64,000 bases of DNA, taken from assembly GCA_033002965.1 (NCBI GenBank), contig JAURVB010000776.1:27869-91868 (forward strand), given 5' to 3'. The stretch comes from Piper betle (Eukaryota > Streptophyta > Magnoliopsida > Piperales > Piperaceae). Made by a program: the position numbers and the translations under genes. Below the pieces are notes generated by a model. The model was given only the letters and a program-made list of their open reading frames with translations. It was not told the origin of the DNA and did not search any database. Positions 11,524 through 24,063 of this stretch are shown piece by piece; position 1 is the first letter of the stretch, and each line of letters begins with the position of its first letter.

Positions 11524-12650
11524 ATGAATGAAGAGATGAAGTCCATAAAAGTTAATGATGTTTGGGATCTTGTTCTATTGTTTGAAGGTGCAAAACCTAT
11601 TGGTTGTAAAAGGATATTTAAAACCAAGAGGGATTCGAAATGTGATGTAGAAAGATATAAGACTCGTCTTGTTGCAAAGGGTTTTACTCAAAAAGAAGGC
11701 ATCGGTTATAGTGAAACATTCTCTCCAGTTTCATCAAAGGACTCATTCAGAATAAACATGGCATTAGTGGCACATTTTGATCTTGAGTTACATCAGATGG
11801 TTATAAAGATAGCGTTTCTAAATGGTAACATTGATGAAACAATTTATATGGTACAACTAAAATACTTTGTATTGGGAGATTCAAAGAATATGGTTTGCAA
11901 ATTAAAGAAATCTATCTATGGACTTAAGCAGGCTTCTCGTCAATGGTATCATAAATTTCATCAAGCGATTCTCTCGTTGGTTTTGAGATCAATGTTATTG
12001 ATGATTGTATATACCATAAGTTTAGTAGGAGTAAGTATATTTTCTGGTTTTATATGTTGATGATATATTGCTTGCTAGTAATGATATAAATTTTTTGTAC
12101 GAAACCAAGAGTTTTTTATCAAAGAAATTTGAAATAAAGGATCTTGAAAATGCGTCTTTTGTATTACGAATTCAAATACATCGGGATCACTCTCGATGTA
12201 TACTTGGATTATCACAAAAGGCCTATATAGAAAAAAATGCTTAAAAGATTTGGCATGCAAGATTGTAAACTAGGTGATATACCTATTTCTAAAGGAGACA
12301 AATTCAGTCTCAATCAATGCCCTAAAAATGATATAGAAGGAAAGGAAAGATTCTTTATGCTTCAGCAATAGAAAGTCTTATGTATGCTCAAGTATGCATG
12401 CGTCTAGATATTATGTATATTGTTAGAATGTTGGACAGATATTTAAGTAATTAGGGATTGGATCACTGGATAGCAGCCAAAAGAGTCATGAGGTATCTTC
12501 AGAGAACAAAACACGACATGCTTACATATTGGAAGTCATATCAACTTGAGATCATTGAATATTCTGATTCTAATTTTGCAGGATGTCAAGATAGTCATCG
12601 ATCCACTTCTGCCCATATCTACGTGCTTGTTGGAGGAGCTATTTCTTGAA
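11524..12650 (+). pseudogene. Copia reverse transcriptase and RNase H remnant
   Basis: 11524-12060 reads as the RT N-terminal part: NDVWDLV, KPIGCKRIFKTKRDSK, RLVAKGFTQKEGIGYSETFSPV and KSIYGLKQASRQWY. The frame breaks before the catalytic Asp-Asp region, which is still partly readable near 12056-12080. RNase H follows at 12458-12649 (YSDSNFAGCQDSHRSTSAHIYV) and continues past a further stop. No functional enzyme can be made. Confidence 0.85.
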
Positions 12651-13740
12651 AGAGTGCTAAGTAGACACTCCTAGTTTCTTTCACCATGGCAGCTGAATTC
12701 ATAGCTTGTTATGAGGCATCCAATTATGGAATACAGTTGCGGAATTTTGTCGCAAGCCTGTGCATTATTGATAATATTGAATGACCACTTAAGTTGTATT
12801 GTGACAATCAGCCTGCAGTATTATATTCAAATAACAACAGGAGCTCATTTAAATCAAAACATATAGAAATCAAGTTCACTTGCTGTGAAAAAAAGTTCAG
12901 AGTGGTACAGTTTCTATAGAGTATATTGAGATAAACTCCATGGTTGCAGATCCGCTTACTAAAAATTTACCACCCAAGGTCTTTCATGAGCATACTGCTC
13001 ATATGGGTGTTGTATCATTTTGATGATATGTTAAATTAGTGGGAGTTTGTATTTGGTTTAAGGTTCACTCTGGTTCGGTATTTTATTTGGTGATCTCATA
13101 AGGTTGGACCAATTAAAAATATGCATGTTTAGATCAAATTATATATAATTTTCATGCTACACATCCACACTTGATCTGTGTCATTTAATTATGTTGATAT
13201 ATGTGACTATGGATGAGTTTAGTTATAATAAATATAATAAAAATAAGGAAGATTGTTATTTTGGAATAGCGACATATTTTGGAGCTCATAAGGTTATACA
13301 ATTATCTTCGTGTATATATTCAGTCAAAGTGGGAGATTGTTGGATGTTGGACATAATATATATATATGAATCGGGAATTGTATCATATGGTATTATATAA
13401 AGTTGGCCATAAATTAAAGTGTGAAATTCAATGTGTAGATACCTTTTTCATAATTTTTCTTTTGTGATGGGTAAAATTGAAATTATGAAACTAAAGATAT
13501 AAATAAGAAAGCTATAATTTTTGAATCGATAAGTAATTTTTATTTTGGTATCCCATTATCCAGAATTTAGGTTTTAAAAAACTCTTCTTAAAACCTAAGA
13601 TAGAAAAGATTATAGCTTCTTTTATGGCTTCTGGTACGCTTTCATAATTTAATTATATTTACTTGATAATTTAATATGAAAAATATATTAAACTAAAGGT
13701 TAAGTTATAAAATTCTAACAAGTTCTTACGTAAATATCTT

Positions 13741-14410
13741 CCGGTGCAAGAGAGTTGGCATTAATTGCGTTTCGTGGAGCAAAACTTGCTTCCGTCCACC
13801 CTTGAGCGAACATGGGGACGATGAAAATTGGGCCAGTTAATAATCTCAATCATCAGTGGTCAGGACTAGGCGTCCCCATGTACGTCTGTCATTGCTAATG
13901 GAGATAATTAAACCAGTTTGTTTCATGCTACAAAACTCTCCATGTCACAACCATTTTTCCATTTTTTTTACGTACATTAAATGTCGAAAAAGAAATAAAA
14001 AAAATAAAAAGTAATTTTGTGGGAAAGAAAAAGGGATTCTTCCAGCCTTCGCAGCTAATAAAAATATAAAATATTAACATTCTAATAACGAATCTTCTTA
14101 AAATTTAAAATTTTTTAACATTACAATTATAATAAAATAGTTATTTCAGAATACCTCCACCCCGATAGCCTAATCTCGTGGGGCGGAGAAAGCAATTGCC
14201 CACAACCAAAGTGGCCAGATCTAACCACCCTCTTAGGCTAAATAATTGAGAGGTAATTACCCTAAGCATGATTAAGTGTCATTTGTGGTCGACTATTTTT
14301 TAAGTTATTTCTTATTTTTAAATATCAATTCAATTTTTTTATGTAGAAGGTAGTTTCGTTACTATTGAAAAAATTCCTTTATTTTAAGTTTCATTTTCCT
14401 AACACCACCA
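13741..14410. other. Spacer upstream of the folate gene
   Basis: AT-rich with a moderately GC-rich patch at 13750-13900. No gene, RNA or complete transposon was recognised. Confidence 0.4.
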
Positions 14411-14412
14411 GG

Positions 14413-14421
14413 TTATATAAA
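14413..14421 (+). promoter_or_regulatory. Probable TATA box of the 5-FCL gene
   Basis: TTATATAAA lies 74 nt upstream of the first in-frame ATG (14495), a workable core-promoter spacing. Confidence 0.45.
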
Positions 14422-14494
14422 CAATATTTTTACCTTTTTTATGAACCTTTTTTTATTTAAAAAAACCATGAGAACATGAAAAACAAGCCACAAC

Positions 14495-17400
14495 ATGAGA
14501 GCTCAAAGCATTGAGAGGAGACTCATGAAAGCTTTCTTCCTCCCCCAACCCATCACCACTCCCTTCCAAGCTTCACCTTCCCCTCCCTTCCAAGCTCGCC
14601 TCTTTTGCGCTGCCATGGCCGCCCCCGCCCACGAACTTATCGCCCAGAAGAAGGCCCTCCGCTCCAATGTCCGCCAGCAGCTCAGGGCCATGACCCCTTC
14701 CCAGAGATCCCACCAAGGTCTCACCAATTTCGCCTTCTTCCTTTTGTGTGGTGATTTTGATTTACCTTGCTAGATAGATTTTGTGATTGTATGTTGTATG
14801 GTTGGATAGTGAAACTTAGTTTGTTGCTATGCACATGATAGATCAGTTTTTTGTTGGGGAAGCTGGCAAGAAAGTTGCCATCTATTTTTCGCTTACCAAT
14901 GTGAAAGATTTTACTGGTTTCCTTTTGTTCAGATAATGCGATTCAGCAAACAAAAAAACTGCTTAACTTTTATCTTACCAAAATGAAAAAGTGTTGAGAT
15001 TAACTTGGCTTTTTTCCATGTGGATTGTTGGTTAAGTGAGCTTTGATTGTATGTGTTGTGGTTGGATATGGTTGGAGAGGGTAGTTGTGTGTTGCTATGC
15101 TATTGACATTGGGTTTACATTGTGGAGATTGGCAAGAAAGTTGCTTTCTTTTTGGCCTACCAGTGTGAAAAGATTTTATTGCTTGTATTTTCTACGCTTG
15201 GTAATCCCTTTTCATCGGCCAGTAAATTATGAGTTCAAGGATCCACCTGCTTGTTGATTTGCCAAAGTGAGTGGGATGAGGTTGGGAAAAATTGGGATAG
15301 GGTTTGGAGAATTGTAGCTAGATAAAAAGAGAAAGATGATGAAGGAGAAGGGAAATGGAAGAGCAGAATTGGAATTGAAGAAGTGAAAAGAAGAGAAGAG
15401 GTAGAAGAAGAACAAGAATTCTGATTTTATGGGCTATGAATGGAGGTGAACTTGTTTGTTGTTATGCTAATGAGATGGGTTTATGTTGCGGATGCTGGCA
15501 AGGAAGTTGCTTTTCTTTTTGCTTGCCAATGTGAAAAGCTTCTAAAGGTTGTTGTTTGTTCAGATAATGCGATTCAGGATCTGGTGCTGGGGGCTCCATG
15601 GTTTAAATCTTGCAAGAGCTTGTGTGCTTATATAAACTGTGAATCATTGAGAGAGGTGGATACTTTGAAAATCTTGTTGGATGTTCTATCTAGCCCAGCG
15701 GATAGCAATGGTTTGTCTCTGGTTTTCATTCCTAATTAGTATTTTTCATTGGATCATAAGTTTCGATCAATATACACTGGTTTTTACCTTTTTTCATATT
15801 TAAGAGACTGTAGAATCTCACAAAAATGAAAATGCATTTCACTATTTGTTTGAGATTATTTATTACATCTACTTTTTTATTAGAGATTGTGGAGCACAAA
15901 GCAACAAAAAATTATATGTTCCTCGAGTGGAAGATAAAAATAGCCACATGAGGATGCTGCATATTTCTAGTATGGAGGACCTGGTTGTGAATTCAATGAA
16001 TATATTGGAGCCAACCCCAGCACAGATTGATGGCCGAGAGCGCGAAGATGGTATGCCTTGTCAATAGGAATTATATTTTCTAAGTTTTCATTTGCAAATT
16101 CCCTTTTGCGTGAAACCTTCAGATTAAAAACACTAGCTGCATATTGAGTCCCTGCACCTAGCAACTGTCTGGTTTTGCAAGTAGTACTCATGCATGTTCC
16201 AGGGGAAGACAAACCAGCATCCTTTTGGGGATGATAATCCTTACCCTTTTAACCATCTATTTGTAACAGCTTTAGCCTGCTTAGTTATGTCTCTTCTTCG
16301 ACAAATTATTGAACCAAATATGTCCATCTTGCAGTAGGCAGTGGGCTTTTAGCTCCATTCTTCTTGGCAGACCATGGTGAAAGTTAGAATTTCTTTCTGC
16401 TTGTATTTCTATTGCATTTTATTATTTAAGTGACAAAATCATTATTAATTTCCGAGCTAAACTAGATAGATAATATGGTTTGATTAGTTGCAGATAACAC
16501 GACCAAGCATGACTGCTTGGGAGGTTTTAAAATAATAGTTAGTTAATTTGGAAAAATAACAAAATTTTAAGTGTGGGAGAAGATTAGGGATCTTATGATG
16601 AATGATCATTTTTAGGGTTGAAGGTTGATAGAGTTTTTGTAAACCCTTCTTACCAAATTGCCTTCCCTAATTAATACTCGACTTCGAAAGGGATATAATA
16701 ATGTAATTCTAAATTCTACTTGAAAATGTTCTTTCATTGATTGATTCTCCACAAGGTATTCATTATATAGTTATAGCCTCCTGATGTTACCAACTCACCT
16801 ATAACACCTAACCATCTCATTAATTATTACAATGTCCTATACAACTGGCTCAATATATTAGATGCTTGACATATGAAAGGTCAACTAATAATGAAAAGTT
16901 AACAAAGGTAATCCTCAAGGATATTATGATAGATGATCATTTTTATGGTCAAAGGTGGTCCTCAATATGGTACAAACAGCAAGATGGTTTCTTTAAATAA
17001 TAGAAGACAACAAGATGCTAGATCATTGACGATTAGAAGAAAGTTTTGTTGCATGACAAACTGCTTTTGGTATTGTTCCACAATATCTTTCAATTTTTCA
17101 TCCTATGTGTTTTCTTTGTTTTTAGAAAATAGTTAACAATATTTTCTTTTTCTAAAAGTAGTATGTACCTTCAGTGATGCAGGCAGACACACCTGTTGAT
17201 TTGATTCTTCTACCTGGTACTTGTTCTTTCATGCTTTTAAATGTACTGTCCTTGAATTGCTCAAGTATGTAAAAATGATAGAACTGCCTTGACTGGCAGG
17301 ACTTGCTTTTGACAGAACTGGAAAGCGCTTAGGTCGTGGTGGAGGGTATGGTTTGCCTTCCATTTAGTCCGTTTTGTATTGCTTTCTGTCCATTGCTTCT

Positions 17401-18020
17401 GTTTGGTTTACATATTTTTGTTTACTGATGGTGTGACTCAAAAGGTACTATGATCTATTTTTAACCAAATACCTGGAGCGTGCGGCTGAAAGAAGATGGA
17501 TGAAACCTCTTTTAGGTAAACTTATGTTGAATCATATCCATAAATTTTCCTTTACAATTATAGTGATCCATGTAGTGAATAATTATATTTGTACAATGTG
17601 TCTTTTTAGTAAAAAAAAAAACCATCGTTGCAGCAACTTTTTTCCCTTTATATCAAACGCATAAGGTCCTTAACAGACCATTTGAAATGGAAATGTTTGT
17701 GCAATTTATTGACATTATTGGGATTGTGATTGGGAAATCTGAAAATTAGTGGATCCCCTTTTGTTTGAAAGATGGCATAGTTGTCTGGCATCTGCTGAAA
17801 TTACATGTCATTATTCCATTAGATTTATTGTAGGCATAAGACCTTTTTTGTTGGGCCGTTCTAACACGCTTCATATTTATTCCTAGTTGCACTATCATAC
17901 TCTGAACAGATAATGGAGGAAGGTGTCATTCCTGTTACTCCAAACGATGTGCCAGTTGATGCTGTTGTCTCTCAAGATGGTATTATCCGTATCAGTTCTG
18001 CTGCCAAGGGGATCCTGTAA
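14495..18020 (+). CDS. 5FCL: 5-formyltetrahydrofolate cyclo-ligase (methenyl-THF synthetase), organellar
   Basis: Seven exons: 14495-14717, 15564-15710, 15886-16050, 17175-17216, 17300-17345, 17445-17515 and 17887-18020 (TAA). Phases match throughout and give 275 residues, close to the plant enzyme. The enzyme converts 5-formyl-THF to 5,10-methenyl-THF using ATP and recycles the folate made as a side product of SHMT; plant forms are mitochondrial. The N-terminus is Ser/Pro/Phe-rich with few acids, fitting a transit peptide, before HELIAQKKALRSNVRQQLRAM. Motifs include [58 protein letters not shown] (the nucleotide/folate-site signature) and VALSYSEQIMEEGVIPVTPNDVPVDAVV. ATG 14525 is an alternative start. 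Exon 4 is only 42 nt. Intron 1 carries decoy copies of the exon 2 border. Confidence 0.95.
14775..15563 (+). repeat. Threefold duplicated 3' part of 5-FCL intron 1, including a decoy exon 2 start
   Basis: Related blocks lie at 14861-14947, 15127-15197 and 15494-15578. They share 'ggcaagaaagttgc', then 'tgccaatgtgaaaag'. The first ends in an exact copy of 'tgttcagataatgcgattca', which is the real acceptor plus the first bases of exon 2 (15564), but then diverges. Upstream matches ('gattgtatg..ttg..tggttggata') at about 14783 and 15044 extend the duplication. Confidence 0.8.
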
Positions 18021-18520
18021 CCTCTCAAGCATATGTTTTCGGACTCTACATGATGTACCCTGTCAAGCATTTCATTTTGTCATTATGCAAATAATCCATT
18101 CAGACTCTCCATGCCAGCCAAACTTGAGTTTCCACGACACCAGTGCCCCGATCTATTCTGCCAAAGGGCTCAACTCTTGTCGTAGAAGGTGGTGATTGTG
18201 TAAGTCTTTGGCTGCTTAACATCTTCTATTCCGACTTGCTACATATCTAGATGGCAAATGAGCTTGGTTCATGTCCTAAATTCAAGTGTATTTACTTGCC
18301 CGATTCGATCTCAATACATGGATACTGTCTGTTCATATTTATCACAGGAAGAGTATCTGTACGGCAGATGCAATATGAACTTGTCCATACAAAAGATTAA
18401 GCTTCCCTGGCATCATCTCCTGCCAAGCTTTTCCTCCATATTAGAATTTTTCAAGACTCTCGAAAAAGCTTCCATTAATGCCATGTTGGCCATCGAGATA
18501 GAAAAGAATTAATATCGGCT

Positions 18521-18960
18521 GTCCCTAATACTCTTGTGAGAGTAAATTAATAGTTTCATGATCTAATCATCTAATAAATGGCTAGATTAACTTATTGTTG
18601 ATATTTTTTTCATTGACATTTGATATGCTCTAATTTTCAAGTAATCTATTAGATTGATTGTTATATAATAACTATTATATTGTTTTGATTTAATTGTTTT
18701 TATACCAAATTATCATTTTTAATGTTATATATGACCCATGTATTGATAAAGAACTAACTGTTTTTATTAGACATCGAGTTGATTTGAACCGAGTTTTAAG
18801 CCGAATTAAATTTTATTTGATTCGAATAAAGTCGAATTTGATATAACTCAAAATTGACTCTATTATAATCTGAGTTAAGTTGATTTTTTTAAGATTGAAT
18901 TTTAAAATAAATAGAGTTCAAGTCGAGCCGAGCCGAATCACAAAATCTCACGAGCTAGCT
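18521..18960. other. AT-rich spacer with a TE-like GAGCCGA-type tract
   Basis: AT-rich, ending in a stretch (about 18775-18950) with repeated 'cgagtt', 'gattcga' and 'cgagccgagccgaatc'. This resembles subterminal repeats of plant DNA transposons, but no termini were found. Confidence 0.3.
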
Positions 18961-18979
18961 TAGCCCATGCCCAACCTTA

Positions 18980-19415
18980 CTCCAACGATTGCTCCCCGAT
19001 GGTATATATGGCACGCAATATCCCATATTCGATCCTAAATCAAAGCTCATTAAAGAACTCCATGACCTAGCTCCTTTGACGTTGGTGACAAAGGTGGTTA
19101 CCTTGTCTTTTAACCAAATATCTGGGCTGCTAGGACTTGGATAAAACCGCTTTCTAGGTAAATAACTAGCTGCATCATCTTCATAGACTGACTCTATATC
19201 CACTGTAACGCATGCAGTATACGACAGAATGTGTATAAGGTGGGGGTACTTTGTACTTGTCCATTTTGATCTTAAAACATCGATACTGCTCGCTCATATT
19301 CATTACAAGAGGACCAATACAATACATACAAGATCAAGCTGCCCATACAAAAAACAAGCTTTCTCCTGAAACAGATTACTCTGCATCATCCTGCAGCGAG
19401 CTTATTATGTCGCTT
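18980..19415 (+). pseudogene. Decayed partial tandem copy of the 5-FCL 3' end
   Basis: 19094-19163 aligns with 5-FCL exon 6 and its donor: 'cttttaaccaaatatctggg' against 'tttttaaccaaatacctgga', then 'ggataaaaccgctttctagg' against 'ggatgaaacctcttttaggt'. About 19245-19400 aligns with the region after the real stop (18270-18430): 'gatactg.ctg.tcatatt.at.acaagag' and 'ccatacaaaa.a.aagct'. The last coding exon is absent, and the exon 6 copy contains a stop. It is a dead segment between the two convergent genes. Confidence 0.7.
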
Positions 19416-19480
19416 GTGCTTCCTCGTTAACGGTGGTATCCAAAATGGAGGGATACAAGGCTGGTAAATGGCCTTCAAAA

Positions 19481-22084
19481 CTATGGATGTCGGCTGTTGA
19501 GTTCTGATATGCATGATGAGAGGGCTTCTTTCACTTGCTTGCTGCCCGTGTTCAAATACAAGGCGTCTTCGAAGAGACTCTTTGCCTGTTGCAATAGTTT
19601 TATCTTGTCCTTACTACTCCTAGGTCGAAGCCGGGACCTTTGCTGCAACGCAGTAGCCCATCTATATAGAGCTGAATATTTACAATGACTTGATCAGAAG
19701 GGATACAACCAGGTAGCATAAGTGGTGTAATCAAACCAGATAATGTAAACACACCACAAAGAACGACAGGTGAAGGATTACCTTCTGGAGCATAAGTTCT
19801 ACTTTTCGACATTAATGCATCAAATTTGTCTATAGCAGCGAGGTACACTTTGTCAGCATCAAATGCAGCTTCCTGTAAAGTCGAGTGAGGTCAATTATTA
19901 ACAGTAACTCTTGAAATCCTCGTAGTGAACTGACAGGTTAAAAATAAACGGTTAATTTTGTAAAACCTCCTTTTAGCAATTACAAGTAAACTCCTCCATG
20001 AAAATGCTTACCGGCCCAATATCTGAAAGAAGCTGACCACGGTATGATAGTGCAAGACCCCAATTGTATAGCGCCCTAACATCATTGCCATCTATTGTCA
20101 AGGCTATTCGATACTTTCTTCCAGCCTCGACAAGGAGATGTTCACATTCTTCAGAAACTTCAACCAGAACATTTGCCAATTTCTCTCTCGTCAAAGAATG
20201 AGTTTCCGATTTTCCCATTCTATCAGATAGAAGTTTCCTCAAATCTCTACTGATTTTCAATTTAAGCTCCCCATGGAGAAGATAAGCATTACCCAACTGA
20301 CCAACAGCACTTACACTGTCAGGCTTTATAGATACTGCTCTAGAAAGTAATGCTGTCGATTCGCAAAGCAAAGTCTCTGATAATTCTTCATCTGTTTGAA
20401 ATGTTAAATATTCTCTAGCTTGTTTAAGCAACTGGCATCCCTGCTCCAAATGATAACCGAAGTCTTCATCATCTGAAACCGTTGTAGGGGACAGTGAACT
20501 ATCACCCACTTGATCTGAGACGGGGCCAAAACCATCTACACTAGGTTGATTGTTTCCGTTGATGCTATTCATTTTTACAGAGCTAAGCATGTCTGCGCCA
20601 AACTTATCCATATGCTTGTAATGCTTTGTATTGCTACTGTGGTGGGGCAATGTTGATGAACTGCTTGTAAGTGATTCAAGATACCTCATCCTAAAAATTT
20701 TAGGTTCTCTCCTAATGTGATTTATGTGTCCGCGATGATCTCTAAATTCAAGATCATCAGGATGAAAATTAAGATTTTCATCACTTAGGTGTTGCTCTTC
20801 ACCACATCTATGGCCTCCATTTATGTTCGACTTTGTGTTGAACGCTAACGCTGCCTGTTCAAAATTTCTTTCCTTTGCAAGACTTACATCAGATGAAGTC
20901 CTTTCCTCAATTCTTTGTAACAAACTAGGATCCCCTTTCCTCAAATCAGACCCATCAAAATTATCAAATTGTAAAGGCATGGCGACAGAAGATAGAAATG
21001 TCCCTCTGCAATCAATGTTTTCACATTCACCTGCTTCTGAATTTTGATCCATCATTGACCCTTGAGAATCTCTGTCAAAACTCCTATCCCCTTGCCGATC
21101 CTGCATCAAAATATTGCTATGGTGCACACTAGCACTAACTTGACCATTTCCTGACTCTCCAAGAATTGATTTCCCAGCTGCATTATTTGCATTACCATTA
21201 GCTTTCTTCGAAACCGACAAGTTCTCTACAAACAACCCCCCAACAAGAACTCTTGCAAATTCCATTCCAACAACCAACAAATCCCTTCTTTGCTTCCTCA
21301 TCCTATGATTCGAAGTCGAATCCTTCTCCAATTTTTGAGAATCGCCCATCAATCTTTTATCTAAAACACTAGAATCACTAAAACTTTTATGACTGCAAAA
21401 AGATTCCCAATCAGAAACAACAGAAGCAGCCTCCAAGAGATTTCTGGCAGGCACAATAACTCCGACCTTAACAGCCTCCAGGGTTTCAATATACGTCCTT
21501 ACATCATTCACTTCAATCCGATTCCCCTTCACAGCAGTCTCAAGCCCATCCCTCAAATCCGAAATCTTACCATCCAATTCACCTAAATATCTACCCAAGC
21601 TCCTCAATTTCTCATCATAAACCCCGAAAAGCCTGCAACTTTCTTCATCCACCGAATCTCCCCCACCATCCCTACCAACAAATTCTCTGAAAAAACCACT
21701 AACTCCCACACAAAACCCAAGCAGAAAAACAATGGCCGACGCAGGCACAACAACCATGGTAGACAACCTAACCCTAGCAATCGCCATGGATGCCACAGCC
21801 CCTAGAACAAACGTGAAAACGTGCCTCTGGTCGTCGACGCCGACAGAGGCCAAAAACCTGCGCAATTGAGCGAACTCACCGTGCAAGGAGGAACCCACCG
21901 GTGGCGATAGAATCTCGTCCCACCCGCCATACTCGGAAGCGGCCAGGGGCGGCGCGGCTGCGGCGGCGCGGAGAAGGCATGGCCGGCGGGGGTGGGGGAG
22001 AGAGGCGGCGGCCATCGGAGAAGGAGAGGAAAGCGGGTTGGGGGTGGGGGAGGGGCTAGGGTTAGGGGTTTGGGTCTTCGCCAT
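19481..22084 (-). CDS. Plastid-type tetratricopeptide-repeat membrane protein
   Basis: Three exons on the minus strand: 22084-20012, 19872-19782 and 19671-19481, all GT-AG. They total 2355 nt and 784 residues, ending in ELNSRHP. The N-terminus is Pro/Ser/Ala-rich (residues 1-50) and fits a chloroplast transit peptide. Two hydrophobic helices lie at about 88-104 and 108-130. A long Ser-rich, poorly conserved middle follows. The C-terminal quarter is TPR-like: ALLSRAVSIKPDSVSAVGQLGNAYL, CEHLLVEAGRKYRIALTIDGNDVRALYNWGLAL, then exons 2-3 AAIDKFDALMSKSRTYAPEALYRWATALQQRSRL and LLQQAKSLFEDALYLNTGSKQVKEAL. It resembles uncharacterised plant 'TPR-like superfamily' chloroplast proteins, and the precise function is unknown. 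The 5-FCL gene converges on it from the other side. Confidence 0.88.
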
Positions 22085-22207
22085 TGTCGCCGGCCAGATA
22101 GAGCGATGGTGGCGGCGATGTTAGGGACGACGACGACAGCGACGGACACGGTCCGGATCCCCGTCTGGTTGTCCGAGACCGACACCAAAAACCGACCTCT
22201 AATCTAT
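22085..22207 (-). promoter_or_regulatory. Proximal 5' flank of the TPR gene
   Basis: A 123-bp GC-rich stretch between the start codon and the ATT microsatellite; probably holds the 5' UTR and possibly the transcription start. No clear TATA box was seen. Confidence 0.35.
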
Positions 22208-22208
22208 G

Positions 22209-22319
<111 letters not shown>

Positions 22320-22899
22320 GGCGCGAAAAGAGCGATGTTATTTTTGGCTAGCTTGAGCATTGGCTTGGGCTCAACTATATTTAGTTCAAACTTGGCTTGT
22401 TGCCCTCAATTTCCAACCGAAATATGGGTATTTAAAATTTTTATTATATATTATGTAAAGTGTTAAAGAATCTAATTCTATGAATAAATAAATCATCATT
22501 GAATAATAATAGATAGATAAGTTCTAATTTTAATAGATTTTAATGTTTGATGAGATATTTGATTGATTTATTTATTTATTTTTATATTTTAATTGATTGA
22601 ATCTTTTTTTTTGTTAGTGCGATTTTGGCCTCTTTATTTATTAAAAACAATTTTTTTAAAAAAAAAGAATTGACCATAACATTCAAGAAATGTCAAAGTC
22701 CAGTTTGTGACAAAAACAATGGCAGTCTGAGAGAAGCATGTTCAAGTACATGTATTATCTGGTTGGCACTAACAGCATTGTTTTCTCTTTGTCCACTGTT
22801 TTCAAGGCCAACAAGAGTTGCTACCATGACCTTGGGCAGGTTTTATTATATGTCACAGCAGTCATTTGCGAATTCTTTCTCAAAGCAAGATATATGTGT

Positions 22900-22900
<1 letters not shown>

Positions 22901-22935
<35 letters not shown>
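22901..22935. repeat. (TA)n microsatellite at the edge of a Mutator-like element
   Basis: A run of TA dinucleotides directly abuts the left terminus at 22936; its last 9 bases act as one copy of the target duplication. Confidence 0.9.
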
Positions 22936-22936
<1 letters not shown>

Positions 22937-24063
22937 GGAAAAATGGAATGTGTGCTGCAGCACAGCCATCTTGGCTGTGCTGCACTTTGATTCGAGCCGT
23001 TGGATTTAATCCAACGGCTCGGATTAAAGTCCCGCCACATACATGAAAGCCGCGGGGGTGATGATGCTCGTCCACTGTTTCCCGCTGGGAGCTCCGCCGG
23101 CAACGTCGTCGTCGATCACCATCATCCACTGCCGTCGGGAGGTCGGTCTCCGCCGTCGTCGTCGAGCAAAATATCAAAGCCGCCCACCGCCCACCGCGCC
23201 GCCCGCCCACCGCCCGCCCCTCGGTTAGTGACAAAACAGAGGAAAATCATGCCTTTTTTTTGTTATTTTGATGTTTTCCTGCAATTTTTAAGTTGTGGAT
23301 TGATGTACATCATGCATTCTCTGGTTTCCTTTGGATGCATTTGATGAAAGATTGCATTTTTGCGGTGAAAATCATGGTTTTCGATCGAACCCGGAAGGAA
23401 ATAGGAAGAGAGGGTAGGGAGAGGGGGAAGGAAGGGAGGCGGTGGCGAGGCCGCGACAAGACCGGTCGGCGTCGGTAGCTAGCAACGGGATGCCGCCGGA
23501 GAGGTCGCCGCCGGTGGGGGTGGCGCGGCAAAACACAGGGGGTGGGCGGCGATTGGCGCGGGAGGGGAAAAACAGGGGAGAGACGGGGAAGATGAAAAGG
23601 GCAGTTTCGTAATAAAAAGTTGACTCGCTCCCGACTCGAGTCAATAACATTAAATATATCCAGAAAAATATAAAAAAATCCAGTAAAATAACACAAAATA
23701 AAATAATCGAATTCTAATTCAAATAACATGCGTTAAACGTATTAACCAACCCAAAACTAAAAATAACGCGGCCTAACGCGGTGGCCACAGCGCGGGCAGT
23801 TTCGTAATAAAAAGTTGACTCGCTCCCGACTCGAGTCAATAATATTAAATATATCCAAAAAAATATAAAAAAATACAGTCAAATAGCATTAAATAAAATA
23901 ATCTATTTCTAATTGAAATAAAATGATTTAAACCTATTGGAATGCTTTAAACCTATTAGAATCGAAAAATAAACAATAATCGCATTTTATTTCAAATAAT
24001 CACTGTTGGGAAAAACTGCAGCACAGCCATCTTGGCTGTGCTGCAGCACACCAAACCTTGCCT
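22936..24063. mobile_element. Non-autonomous Mutator-like DNA transposon (1,128 bp)
   Basis: The left end begins AGGAAAAATGGAATGTG; the right end, reverse-complemented, begins AGGCAAGGTTTGGTG. Both run into GTGCTGCAGCACAGCC, itself part of a palindrome present at both ends. Flanks are TATATATTA-type sequence (22927-22935 tatatatta, 24064-24072 catatatta), an 8/9 match to a 9-bp target duplication as Mutator elements make. Just inside the left end is a perfect hairpin around 'gccgttggat' (about 22997-23022). The interior has GC-rich blocks (23040-23225, 23380-23600) and a direct duplication: 'gggcagtttcgtaataaaaa' occurs at about 23599 and 23797. No transposase is visible. Confidence 0.75.

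Larger units (their letters stand above)
8353..13740 (+). mobile_element. Decayed Ty1/copia LTR retrotransposon
   Basis: The left LTR starts TGTTGGATGTTGGACATAA at 8353. The right LTR starts with the same motif at 13339, just after a purine tract (aaagtgggagat). The first 240 bp of both LTRs align. The left LTR's distal half is not recognisable, with a truncated TRIM next to the break. The interior has a Gag region (about 9545-10190), a zinc-knuckle remnant near 10310-10390, a protease DSG motif (WLDSGAATYIS, about 10450), a gag-pre-integrase piece (LWHKRLGHIS-like, about 10880), an integrase stub (about 11030-11130), reverse transcriptase (11524 onward) and RNase H (about 12458-12700). Stops and frameshifts throughout, plus loss of most of the integrase, make it inactive. 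The right LTR end near 13720 ('ttctaaca') is uncertain. Confidence 0.85.

Noticed and set aside
23000..23729. Pro/Arg-rich frames near 23.0-23.7 kb
   Set aside because: They lie in the GC-rich cargo of the Mutator-like element and have no recognisable domain or splice structure.
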